The notes below the pieces were generated by a model, which had not been told where the DNA came from, ran no database searches, and saw nothing but the letters and a program-made list of their open reading frames with translations. DNA of 64,000 bases from NCBI RefSeq assembly GCF_900103455.1, contig NZ_FNHI01000016.1, positions 62,001 through 126,000 on the forward strand. The letters run 5' to 3'. Each line of letters starts with the position of its first letter. Positions within the stretch are counted from its first letter, which is position 1. Below are positions 17,135 through 24,913 of the stretch, one piece after another. This DNA is from Streptomyces wuyuanensis (GTDB lineage: Bacteria; Actinomycetota; Actinomycetes; Streptomycetales; Streptomycetaceae). Made by a program: the position numbers and the translations under genes.

Positions 17135-17163
17135 CAAGCCCTTGAGGCGAGCAAGCGCTTGGT
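17135..17163. promoter_or_regulatory. Pair of CAAGnnCTTG palindromes (KstR2-like)
   Basis: CAAGCCCTTG at 17135-17144 and CAAGCGCTTG at 17152-17161 are spaced 17 bp centre to centre. The second, with flanks at 17150-17163, fits AnCAAGnnCTTGnT, the motif I recall for mycobacterial KstR2. They lie in the leader of the lipoprotein gene and upstream of the acyl-CoA operon. Confidence 0.45.
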
Positions 17164-17216
17164 TTCCGGCCGACGGCGATATGGTCTGCCGTCGGATCCA
17201 GGAATCGGAGACTCCC

Positions 17217-17729
17217 ATGCGTATACCCCGCCCACTCCGTGCCGCAGCGCTCGTCGCACTTCCGGCGGCACTGCTCGTCGCCTGCTCCTCCGCCGACAAC
17301 GCCTCGTCGAAGGCCGGCGGAAGCCCCACGGCGGCCCGGGCCGGGGTCGAGGCGGAGCAGCCCGCAGCGGCGGCCGAGCCGGAGGAAGCCACCACCCCGG
17401 CAGCCGGGGACACGCCGCCGCCCGAGAAGGTCCGCGACGCCTTCGCGGGACTCCAGGCCACGCTCCAGGACGGCTGCACGACGGAAGAGCAGTGTGCGTA
17501 CTTCCTCGGCCGGGTGTACGACGAGCTGGAACGGCTCGACCGGGCCATGAAGGCCGACCCCAAGGGCCCCGGCCACTTCCCGGAGCCGATCGAGTGGATG
17601 GCCGGCCTGCGCGGGACGGTCGGCCCGGACCGCTCGTACCCGAACCTCCGTGCCCACCAGGCGGAACTGGTCGGCACCCGCGACCGGATCAACACCTGGA
17701 TGCAGGACCACCCCGACGACTACCGCTGA
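17217..17729 (+). CDS. Putative lipoprotein of unknown function
   Basis: The product is 170 residues; ATG at 17217 follows GGAATCGGAG. A short basic N-terminus and hydrophobic stretch end in a lipobox (LLVAC), placing the lipidated cysteine at residue 23. An Ala/Pro/Glu-rich linker runs to about 70, then a compact, probably helical domain follows with two cysteines (DGCTTEEQCAYF) that may form a disulfide. I do not recognise the domain. The protein should be tethered to the outer face of the membrane. It is divergent from the acyl-CoA operon and shares its operator region, so it may respond to the same signal. Confidence 0.8.
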   Translation: MRIPRPLRAAALVALPAALLVACSSADNASSKAGGSPTAARAGVEAEQPAAAAEPEEATTPAAGDTPPPEKVRDAFAGLQATLQDGCTTEEQCAYFLGRVYDELERLDRAMKADPKGPGHFPEPIEWMAGLRGTVGPDRSYPNLRAHQAELVGTRDRINTWMQDHPDDYR

Positions 17730-17958
17730 GGCGGTGCGCGCGCCGTCGGTCCGTCACGGGCGATCTCGGCGCGTCACCGGATGAGGCAAGGGTTGGGGGA
17801 CGGACCTCCCGGGCGGGCTCCGGAGGCGCGGCCCCGCCGGCTCGGGGCCCGGACGAAACGGCCTTTCCCGGACGCGATCGGGGCGACGGGGCGGCACGGG
17901 GCGCGGCCCGGGCGGGCGGCGTGCCCGGCTGCGGGATCGCCCGCCCCGTCCGCCGCCG

Positions 17959-18342
17959 TCAGCGCCCGTCGAGTTCGGCGATCAGCTTCTTCGTGGCGAT
18001 CGCGCGGTAGCTCTCCTCGACCCAGTCGCAGAGCACCTCCGCCGACGGAGCGCCCTTCCCGGCCAGCGGGATCCGCACCCAGCCCGCCTTGCCGAGGCCG
18101 TACCCCGACGGCTCGGCGCCGGGGCAGGAGAGGGCGTGCGCGTGCAACGCCTCGTCCTTGAGCTTCACCCCGACCCCGAGGGGATGGCTGCCGTCCGTGA
18201 CGCCCATGAAGGCGAAGATCTTCTTGTTGACCTTGACGACGGTGTCCCCCCAGGGGAACTCCTCGGCGGCCCCGGGCAGCCCCAGGGCAAAGGACCGCAC
18301 CTTCTCCCATTTCGCCAGAGCGTTACTCGGCGGTGCCGCCAT
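17959..18342 (-). CDS. MmcQ/YjbR-family protein
   Basis: The product is 127 residues; the ATG at 18342 has a strong GGGAGG box. The sequence follows the small CyaY-like fold of the MmcQ/YjbR family: an N-terminal helix ending LPGAAEEFPWGDTVVKVNKKIFAFMG, then VGVKLKDEA, YGLGKAGWVRIPL and the C-terminal helix VEESYRAIATKKL. The family is thought to bind DNA, but function is not established. It is probably cytoplasmic. The gene is divergent from the enoyl-reductase-like gene with a 95-bp gap. Confidence 0.85.
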   Translation of the reverse strand: MAAPPSNALAKWEKVRSFALGLPGAAEEFPWGDTVVKVNKKIFAFMGVTDGSHPLGVGVKLKDEALHAHALSCPGAEPSGYGLGKAGWVRIPLAGKGAPSAEVLCDWVEESYRAIATKKLIAELDGR

Positions 18343-18437
18343 CCCGTCCTCCCGGTGGAGCGCGTCGTTCGGTCTCACGCTAGCCTCGGCCGGCGACAAA
18401 CGGCGCGGGACAGGACCCACAGCGGGGTGGAGGGCCA

Positions 18438-19628
18438 GTGAACAGGCAGAACGGACCGGATCGGCCGTACGACATCGTGCTCTTCGGGGCGACCGGATTC
18501 GTCGGCGCCCTCACCGCGGAGTACCTGGCCGCGCATGCCCCCGAAGGCTGCCGCTGGGCCGTTGCCGGGCGCAGCCGGGCGCGGCTGGAGCAGTTGCGCG
18601 AACGGCTCACGGCAGTCGACCCGGCCTGCGCGGACCTGCCGCTCGTCGTCGCGGACGCCGCGGACCCGGACTCGCTGCGCGCGCTCGCCGAGTCGACGCG
18701 CGTAGTGGCGACGACGGTCGGCCCGTACGTCTGGTACGGCGAGCCGCTGGTAGCCGCCTGCGCGGAGGCCGGGACGGACTACGCCGACCTCACCGGTGAG
18801 CCGGAGTTCGTCGACTCCGTCTACGTACGGCACGACGCCCGGGCCCGCGAGACGGGCGCCCGGCTGGTGCACGCCTGCGGCTTCGACTCGGTGCCGCACG
18901 ATCTGGGCGTGTACTACACGGTGCGGCAGCTGCCGCAGGACGTGCCCCTGCGCGTCGACGGCTTCGTCCGTGCCGGCGGGATCTTCTCCGGCGGGACGTT
19001 CGCCTCCGCGCTCACGGCGATGGGCCGGCAGCGGCAGGCCGCGCGCATGGCCCGGGAGCGCAGGCTCCACGAGCCGCGGCTGATGGGCCGCCGCGCCAGG
19101 GCACCGCTCGGCGCGCCCCGCTTCAGCAGGGAGACCGGCGCCTGGGCCCTCCCGCTCCCGACGCTCGACCCCCGGATCGTGGCCCGCTCCGCCGCCGGCC
19201 TGAAGCGCTACGGCCCCGATTTCCAGTACCGGCACTACGCCTCGGTGAAGACGCTGCCGATGGCCCTCGGCGGGCCCGTCGCGCTCGGCGCCCTCGCCGC
19301 GCTGGCCCAGGCGGGGCCTGCCCGCGAGTGGTTGATGAAGCGTTACGAGCCGGGGCGTGGTCCCAGCGCGGAGCAGCGCGAACGGAGCTGGTTCCGGGTC
19401 CGCTTCGTCGGCGAGGGCGGCGGCCGCCGGGTCTTCACGGAGGTCTCGGGCGGGGACCCCGGCTACGGCGAGACGGCGAAGATGCTCGCCGAGTCGGCGC
19501 TCTGCCTCGCCCTGGACGAACTCCCCGCCACCGCGGGTCAGGTCACCACGGCAGTCGCGATGGGCGACGCGCTGCTGGCACGGCTGCGGGCCGCGGGGAT
19601 CGTCTTCCGCGTCGCGGACGCGCGTTGA
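18438..19628 (+). CDS. Saccharopine dehydrogenase-like / trans-acting enoyl reductase family protein
   Basis: The product is 396 residues from a GTG start at 18438 with GGAGG upstream. The NADP-binding Rossmann motif FGATGFVG lies at residues 16-23. It continues with AGRSRARLEQL, TTVGPYVWYGEPLVAACAEAGTDYADLTGE (quoted in part) and HACGFDSVPHDLGV, which mark the actinobacterial homologues of the mycobacterial trans-acting enoyl reductase Rv2953, which acts on polyketide lipids. Length matches that family. Whether it reduces an enoyl intermediate here is unknown; no polyketide synthase is nearby. Two strong hairpins follow the stop codon. Confidence 0.8.
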   Translation: MNRQNGPDRPYDIVLFGATGFVGALTAEYLAAHAPEGCRWAVAGRSRARLEQLRERLTAVDPACADLPLVVADAADPDSLRALAESTRVVATTVGPYVWYGEPLVAACAEAGTDYADLTGEPEFVDSVYVRHDARARETGARLVHACGFDSVPHDLGVYYTVRQLPQDVPLRVDGFVRAGGIFSGGTFASALTAMGRQRQAARMARERRLHEPRLMGRRARAPLGAPRFSRETGAWALPLPTLDPRIVARSAAGLKRYGPDFQYRHYASVKTLPMALGGPVALGALAALAQAGPAREWLMKRYEPGRGPSAEQRERSWFRVRFVGEGGGRRVFTEVSGGDPGYGETAKMLAESALCLALDELPATAGQVTTAVAMGDALLARLRAAGIVFRVADAR

Positions 19629-19648
19629 ACGCGGAATTCCCGCGTTCA
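19626..19648 (+). terminator. Hairpin overlapping the stop codon
   Basis: TGAACGCGG at 19626-19634 (starting with the stop codon TGA) pairs perfectly with 19640-19648 across AATTC. It is the first of two tandem hairpins closing the gene. Confidence 0.5.
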
Positions 19649-19665
19649 GGACGGTCCCTCGAAGG

Positions 19666-19705
19666 AGGGGTCCGGAACGCCTGTGCGCAATGATTCCGGA
19701 CCCCT
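19666..19705 (+). terminator. Strong 12-bp stem-loop terminator
   Basis: AGGGGTCCGGAA at 19666-19677 pairs perfectly with 19694-19705, leaving a 16-nt loop. It lies 38 nt beyond the stop of the enoyl-reductase-like gene. The rest of the 339-bp gap to the next gene holds only the inverted repeat at 19905-19940. Confidence 0.65.
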
Positions 19706-19904
19706 TCCCGGAAGCATTCCGGCGGTCGTTTCCCGAGCCGTTCCCGGAAGGTGCCTGCGAATTCGGCCGACGCGCTGATCGGCAGCTTCTCGGGTAGCGT
19801 TGTTGAACGACGTGCCCATTCCGGTCGCCCTTCGCTGCTGACCCCTCCGTCGCCTCCCCCGCGCGTCCGCTGCTGGTTCGCGGCGTGACAAGAATCCGGC
19901 CGGG

Positions 19905-19940
19905 CGTCCAGAACTCCACCCGACCTCGCGGTTCTGGACG
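19905..19940 (+). promoter_or_regulatory. 10-bp inverted repeat ahead of the chloroperoxidase-type gene
   Basis: CGTCCAGAAC at 19905-19914 is perfectly complementary to 19931-19940, with 16 nt between the arms. It ends 27 bp before the start codon, so it could be an operator or a leader hairpin. Confidence 0.4.
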
Positions 19941-19967
19941 AGTGCAGAGCTTCGAAAGGAACGCACC

Positions 19968-20795
19968 ATGCCCTTCGCCACCGCCAAGGACGGCACAGAG
20001 ATCTACTACAAGGACTGGGGGTCGGGCCGGCCCGTCGTCTTCTCCCACGGCTGGCCGCTGATCGCCGACTCCTGGGATCCCCAGCTGAAACTCATGGCCG
20101 ACAACGGGTTCCGAGCCGTCGCCCACGACCGGCGCGGCGGCGGGCGCTCCGGCCAGCCCTGGGACGGGAACAACCTCGACACGTACGCAGACGACCTGGC
20201 CGCGGTCATCGAGGCGCTGGATCTCAGGGACGTCATCCTGGTGGGCCACTCGACGGGCGGTGGCGAAGTCACCCGGTACATGGGACGCCACGGCACCGGC
20301 CGCGTCGCCAAGGCCGTACTGCTCGGCGCGATTCCGCCGCTGATGCTCAAGACGGACGCGAATCCCGAGGGCCTTCCCATCGAGGTCTTCGACGAGATCC
20401 GCGAGGGCGTTCTCACGGACCGCTCCCAGTACTACAAGGACCTCAGCGCGCCCTTCTACGGAGCGAACCGCGACGGATCGACGGTCAGCCAGGGCACCCG
20501 CGACGAGTTCTGGCTGTGGTCGATGACGGTCGGTATCAAGGGCGCCCACGACTGCATCAAGGCGTTCTCCGAAACGGACCTCACCGAGGACCTCAAGAAG
20601 ATCGACGTCCCCACTCTGATCGTCCACGGCGACGACGACCAGATCGTGCCGATCGTGGCCGCCGGGGACAAGTCGTCGAAGCTGGTCAAGGGCGCTGTCT
20701 ACAAGGTGTACCCGGGAGCGCCCCACGGCCTGTCGATGGTTCCCAAGTACGCCGAGCAGTTCAACGCCGATCTCCTCGAGTTCGCACGCGGCTGA
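19968..20795 (+). CDS. Alpha/beta hydrolase of the non-heme chloroperoxidase (cofactor-free perhydrolase) type
   Basis: The product is 275 residues; AAGGA precedes the ATG at 19968. The triad is clear: S95 in GHSTGG, D224 in GDDDQIVP and H253 in APHGLS. These positions nearly match those of Streptomyces chloroperoxidase CPO-L and bromoperoxidase BPO-A2. Other family segments (FSHGWPLIADSW, AHDRRGGGRS) are present. Such enzymes hydrolyse esters and, with organic acids and peroxide, make peracids that halogenate non-specifically. There is no signal peptide, so it is cytoplasmic. It stands alone, and an inverted repeat in its leader suggests regulated expression. Confidence 0.93.
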   Translation: MPFATAKDGTEIYYKDWGSGRPVVFSHGWPLIADSWDPQLKLMADNGFRAVAHDRRGGGRSGQPWDGNNLDTYADDLAAVIEALDLRDVILVGHSTGGGEVTRYMGRHGTGRVAKAVLLGAIPPLMLKTDANPEGLPIEVFDEIREGVLTDRSQYYKDLSAPFYGANRDGSTVSQGTRDEFWLWSMTVGIKGAHDCIKAFSETDLTEDLKKIDVPTLIVHGDDDQIVPIVAAGDKSSKLVKGAVYKVYPGAPHGLSMVPKYAEQFNADLLEFARG

Positions 20796-20893
20796 GCCGG
20801 CGGCGAGCGGCGGAAAGGGCCGAGGGCGGATCCGGCGGCGGCGTCGGATCCGCCCCGGTGCCGTGCCGGGCCACGCGGCCCCGGATCCGGGAG

Positions 20894-20925
20894 CCCGGGC
20901 TCCCGGGCTCCCGGGCTCCCGGGCT
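20894..20925. repeat. Four tandem copies of an 8-mer between convergent genes
   Basis: CCCGGGCT is repeated four times exactly. Each unit is partly self-complementary (AGCCCGGGCT), so the tract can fold into hairpins on either strand and may serve as a two-way terminator between the hydrolase and the transporter gene. Confidence 0.7.
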
Positions 20926-21044
20926 CAGCCGTACCGCTCGTGCCTGCTGGTCCGCTCGTCCTGCTCGTGCCTGTCGGCGGGGGGCTTCCTGTCGGCACGG
21001 CGCTCCCCCGCAACCCGCCTGCCTCCCGCACCCGGTGGCCTCGC

Positions 21045-22010
21045 TCACCGCCGCCGTCGAGCCGCGATCAGATCGCGAACCGTCGCCGCGGCAACGGAGA
21101 GAACGAAGAGCGTGGCGAGGCCCAGGATCCCCCAGGCGAGCCCGTCGCGGCCGTCGAACTCCGTCTCGCCCAGCCAGCGCAGGCAGTAGTTGGCCGACGC
21201 GGAGACCGGGAAGGTGAAGTTCCAGAAACCGAGACTGAACGGGAGGCAGAGGTACGCCTTGAGCAAGGCGATCTGAACGAGCGCCATCACGACGAAGACG
21301 CCGAAGAAGGCCAGTTGCAGAGGCCCGATCGGCCCGGGGTAGGCCACGAAGGTCGCGATTCCGCCCGTCGCCGGCGGGGCCAGCAGCACCGACAGGGACG
21401 GCAGGACCCGCTCCGGGAGCGGACCGCCCGTGATGAGGCGCGCGGTGATGACGCCGCCGATGACGACCCAGAAGAACATTCCCACGCCCAGAGCCGCCCT
21501 GGCCGCGGACACCGCCTGAACGCTCGCCAGGCCGATGGCTGCGATGAACGGCCCTGCGACCAGCGGGAGGGTGTAGCCGGGATGCAGTTGCTGGAAGGTC
21601 AGTTGGCCGGTCAGCCAGTGCGCGAGCAGTTGCGCGGCGACCACTGCGAGTGCGGTCACCAGGACCCAGCAGACGGTCCGTGCCGCCGCGAGAGGCATGT
21701 ACCGGCCGAAGTGCACGATCAGCAGGATGCCGACGACGGGCAGGAAGGCCGCCCCTGCCCCCGACGCCGCGCTTTCCCGGTCGCTGCGGAACGCACCTCT
21801 GTGACGCGCTCTTTCGCCGATGTAGACGGCGGAGAAGACCAGCCACAGCACGCCCGAGATGGCGTACAGGGTGTCGTCGACCCACTCGGGTGCGTTCAGC
21901 ACCAGCACGCCCGCGGTCCATGCGCCACCGAGGCCGGCGATGCCCAACGGAATGGCGAAATGCGGAAGATGGACCAGCCTGTTGGTCGGCGTCTGAGCGG
22001 TGGAAGCCAT
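21045..22010 (-). CDS. TDT-family (TehA/SLAC1-like) membrane transporter
   Basis: The product is 321 residues from the ATG at 22010. About ten hydrophobic helices fill the protein, beginning FAIPLGIAGLGGAW and ending FVLSVAAATVRDL. The pattern of the opening segment and the central LPLVAGPFIAAIGLA and FWVVIGGVITARL segments fits the tellurite-resistance/dicarboxylate transporter family, whose members are anion channels or export weak acids. The substrate cannot be told. It is an inner-membrane protein. The response-regulator remnant lies upstream on the same strand, 152 bp away, but a working regulatory link is unlikely because that gene is broken. Confidence 0.82.
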   Translation of the reverse strand: MASTAQTPTNRLVHLPHFAIPLGIAGLGGAWTAGVLVLNAPEWVDDTLYAISGVLWLVFSAVYIGERARHRGAFRSDRESAASGAGAAFLPVVGILLIVHFGRYMPLAAARTVCWVLVTALAVVAAQLLAHWLTGQLTFQQLHPGYTLPLVAGPFIAAIGLASVQAVSAARAALGVGMFFWVVIGGVITARLITGGPLPERVLPSLSVLLAPPATGGIATFVAYPGPIGPLQLAFFGVFVVMALVQIALLKAYLCLPFSLGFWNFTFPVSASANYCLRWLGETEFDGRDGLAWGILGLATLFVLSVAAATVRDLIAARRRR

Positions 22011-22162
22011 GACACCCGCCCTGGATCGGCGAAAGCACGAGGTACGTTGCGGGATCCGCTGCGCCCCGGGACCCCGCGGCGGGTACGCCGGGGAGCCGGC
22101 GCGGGCGGCGGAAGACGGGCGGCTCGCCCCCGGGTACGGGACGAACGCGGGCACCGGCAATT

Positions 22163-22822
22163 TTACTCACCAGGGCGCGATCCCTCGCGGCGACGAGGCG
22201 ACACCAGCCCCGTCTCGTAGGCGACGACGACGGCCTGCGCCCGGTCGCGCAGGCCGAGCTTGGCGAAGATCCGGACGACGTGGGTCTTCACCGTGGCCTC
22301 GCTCAGCGTCAGCTCCGCGGCCAGTTCGCCGTTGGACAGACCGCGGCCCATGAGGCTCAGCACCTCGCGTTCCCCGGGCGTCAGCGCGGCGAGGTCCGGG
22401 GGGACCGCTTCCTGCCCGGCCGGGGCCGAGTGCTCCCCTCCGGCTCCGTGCCGGCGCTCCGGCCCCGCGAAGGGCTCCACGAGCCGCCGTGTGATCGAGG
22501 GCGCGAGCAGGGCGTCACCCGTGTCGACCAGGCGCACCGCGGCGGCGAGGTGCTCGGGGGTGACGTCCTTCAGCAGGAAGCCGCTCGCACCGATGGCCAG
22601 GGCGGAGTAGACGTAACGATCCAGGTCGAAGGTGGTCAGCATGAGGACCTTGCAGTTCGGAAGGTGCTCCAGGATGCGCCTGGTGGCCTCCAGCCCGTCC
22701 ATGTTCGGCATGCGGATGTCCATGAGCACGACGTCCGGCCGCAGTGTTCGCGCCGCCGCGACCGCCTGCGCCCCGTCGGCGGCCTCGCCGACCACTTCTC
22801 CGACGCCGCCACGGCGTCGGAG
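22163..22822 (-). pseudogene. NarL/LuxR-type response regulator lacking its N-terminus
   Basis: The readable part begins at VVGEAADGAQAV and continues through the phosphorylation site VVLMDIRMP, LMLTTF, GFLLKDV, and a complete LuxR DNA-binding domain (LTPGEREVLSLMGRGLSNGEL). The first 30-35 residues of the receiver, including the acidic pair that binds Mg2+, are missing: upstream of residue V the frame reads into unrelated sequence belonging to the FtsX permease remnant on the other strand. A perfect 11-bp hairpin marks the breakpoint at 22798-22822. No start codon with a ribosome site precedes the conserved part. I judge it non-functional as a phospho-acceptor. Confidence 0.8.
22798..22822. 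other. Perfect hairpin at a rearrangement breakpoint
   Basis: CTCCGACGCCG at 22798-22808 pairs with 22812-22822 over a 3-nt loop (CCA). It sits exactly where response-regulator coding sequence on one strand stops and FtsX permease coding sequence on the other begins. Confidence 0.75.
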
Positions 22823-23624
22823 GTACCCAACGGTACGGAGCGGGCTACGGGGGCACTCCCTGCCCGGGCGCTGCTGTCCACGGTCCCGTACCTCACCGTC
22901 AAGGACCGCATCGGCAGTGTGGCGAACGCCTACCTGCCCCATCTGCTCGGGTTCGGCGTACTCGGCTTGGCCGTGGCGGTCCTGACCGTGGCCAATGTGG
23001 TGAGCGGCGCCGTCGTCGCGGGTTTCCGGGCCATCGGCATCCTCAAGTCCCTGGGATTCACTCCCCGTCAGGTCGTCGCCGTACACCTGACGGCGGTGCT
23101 GGTGCCCGCGGCGGCGGGAAGCCTCCTGGGCGTGACCACCGTAACGCTGGCGGCCGGCCTCGCGGCCACACTCACCGCGTTCGGCAAGGCGGTGCAGGGC
23201 ACAGCCGACGCCGTGGTGTACGCGGGGAGGGCCGCCCGTGGCGAAACCACGCCCGAACAGGGCGACGAGGAGACCGAGGCACTGCTGCGCTCGCTGCCCG
23301 GGGCGGCCGATGTCGTCGCCCTCGCGTGGCTGGACCTGTACCTCGCGGGTGACCCGCAGCGCATCCAGGTCCAGTTCATCCGCGGGGAGTAACGTCGGTG
23401 CCGCGGTCGGTCTCCCCCTGGGACTCGGCGCGCACCGTCTGGTCGTTCCGGCCATGACCGATGCGGCGGGGCTGAGGGCCCCGTCGTTCCTGATGGACGT
23501 GTGGCATGCCCCGGTGATCGTCCTGCTCGGCCTGTCCGGCGTCGTCATCGCCATCGGCGGGGCGCTCGTCCCGGCGCGTTCGGCGGGCCGCTCGACCGTC
23601 GCGCAGGCGCTGCGCAACGAGTGA
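22823..23624 (+). pseudogene. FtsX/MacB-like ABC transporter permease remnant
   Basis: Three recognisable pieces remain. 22860-23120 encodes an FtsX core (YLTVKDRIG, VLTVANVVSGAVV, GILKSLGFTPRQVV). 23121-23392 encodes what looks like part of an extracytoplasmic region and ends at a TAA. 23393-23624, in the next frame, encodes the C-terminal FtsX end (GLPLGLGAHR, PARSAGRSTVAQAL) and a proper stop. The N-terminal half, ATP-binding partner and sensor kinase that normally accompany such a permease are absent. With the headless response regulator it looks like the scar of a lost two-component/ABC-transporter locus of the peptide-resistance type. Confidence 0.75.
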
Positions 23625-23647
23625 CCGTCCCGGTGCCCTCCGGGCGG

Positions 23648-24331
23648 TCAGCCCGCGGTCGCCTCGCGCAGCGCCCGGCGGCACAGGGCGTCGGCGCGGC
23701 GGGTGGACTCGGGGATGCGGAAGTCCGGGGAGAGCGCGAGGGTGTGGGCGCACGCGTTGTCGAGCGAGACGCGGTGGCCGACCGAGACGAAGACCGGTTT
23801 GACGCCGTCCTGGGTGCGCAGGGCCCGTCCGACCACTGCTCCGTCGTCCGCCACCAGCGGGGATGCGTCGCCCCGCGACCCGCCGGGCGGGTCGTAGGCG
23901 AAGGTGAAGGGGTTCTTGGCGACGCCGATCACCGGCAGGCCCGTCAGCACGCCGAGATGGCTGGCCAGTCCGAAGCGGCGGGGGTGGGCGAGTCCGTAGC
24001 CGTCGCACACGACCAGTCCGGGGCCGTGCTCGAGCGACTCGAGCGCGGCGAGCACGGTCGGGATCTCACGGAAGGCGAGCAGCCCCGGTACGTAGGGAAA
24101 GGCGACCCGGCCGGACGCGGTGGTCTCCTCGACGACGTCGAGGGTGGCGGCGTCGAGGACGACGGCGGCCGCGACGACGACACCGCGCTCGTCGTCGTAG
24201 GCCACGTCGACCCCGGTGACGAGGCCCGCGCCCGGCGGCGGCCCGGGTTCGTCCAGGACGACGCGGGTCCTGAGATCGTCCTGGACGGCGCGTGCTTCCG
24301 TCTCGTCGGCGGGTGTCCTGATGAGCGTCAT
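23648..24331 (-). CDS. nfi: Endonuclease V
   Basis: The product is 227 residues; the ATG at 24331 has GGAG upstream. The catalytic acids align with the Escherichia coli enzyme: D42 in GVDVAY, E89 in YVPGLLAFRE and D110 in CDGYGLAHPRRFGLASHLG (quoted in parts). Endonuclease V cuts the second phosphodiester 3' of deoxyinosine in DNA, and also acts on inosine in RNA, as part of repair of deaminated adenine. It is cytoplasmic. It is divergent from the YciI gene, with a gap of only 39 bp, so their promoters must overlap. Confidence 0.95.
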   Translation of the reverse strand: MTLIRTPADETEARAVQDDLRTRVVLDEPGPPPGAGLVTGVDVAYDDERGVVVAAAVVLDAATLDVVEETTASGRVAFPYVPGLLAFREIPTVLAALESLEHGPGLVVCDGYGLAHPRRFGLASHLGVLTGLPVIGVAKNPFTFAYDPPGGSRGDASPLVADDGAVVGRALRTQDGVKPVFVSVGHRVSLDNACAHTLALSPDFRIPESTRRADALCRRALREATAG

Positions 24332-24370
24332 GGTGACTCCCAGCCTAAACCTGGGGCTAACCTGCCGATC

Positions 24371-24670
24371 ATGTTCGTACTGGAATTGACCTACACGGCA
24401 CCCCTCGATCGCGTCGAGGAGCACCAGGATGCCCATGTGGCCTGGCTGGCAGGCCTGTACGAGGAGGGCGTACTGATCGCCTCCGGCCGGAAGAACCCGC
24501 GCGACGGCGGTGTGCTGATCGCGGCCGGTATCGACCGCGACCGGGCCGAGCGGATCGCGGCGTCGGACCCGTACACGACGGCGGGGGTGTGCGCGTACCG
24601 GATCAGGGAGTTCATCGCGACGAAAACGGCGCCTGCCCTGGAGCGGTACAGGGAACAGCCCTCCGTGTGA
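24371..24670 (+). CDS. YciI-family protein
   Basis: The product is 99 residues from the ATG at 24371. It is a small ferredoxin-like alpha/beta protein with the family's LELTYTAPLDRVEEHQDAHVAWL start (quoted in parts: ELTYTAPLDRVEEH, DAHVAWL), then EGVLIASGRKNPRDGGVLIA and a C-terminal YRIREFIATK strand. The conserved His near residue 18-22 and downstream acidic residue are features linked to the proposed catalytic site in YciI proteins, some of which are dehalogenase- or dehydratase-like. Function here is unknown. It shares a very short divergent control region with endonuclease V. Confidence 0.85.
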   Translation: MFVLELTYTAPLDRVEEHQDAHVAWLAGLYEEGVLIASGRKNPRDGGVLIAAGIDRDRAERIAASDPYTTAGVCAYRIREFIATKTAPALERYREQPSV

Positions 24671-24913
24671 CGCGTGCGGGGCGGGGCCGGCCGCCGGTCG
24701 AGCCGTCCCTGTCCGCGCTCCGGGGCACGGCTCGACGCGGTCGTCGCGCCGGCTCCCGGCCGGCGGCTCCGGACGCCGAATCGTGCGGTGCCCGCATTCG
24801 CCGCAGTCGTACGCGGGCCGGCGGCCGGTACCGGGCGGCGTCCACCCGGTACCGGCCGCACCCGCGTCGGAACGGCACGGACGGCGGCCGATGCGGTGTC
24901 ACCGCCGCGGCCG

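Noticed and set aside
24671..24913. A small gene between the YciI and Asp-box propeller genes
   Set aside because: Open frames here are Arg/Ala/Gly-rich without ribosome sites or conserved patterns; treated as intergenic.
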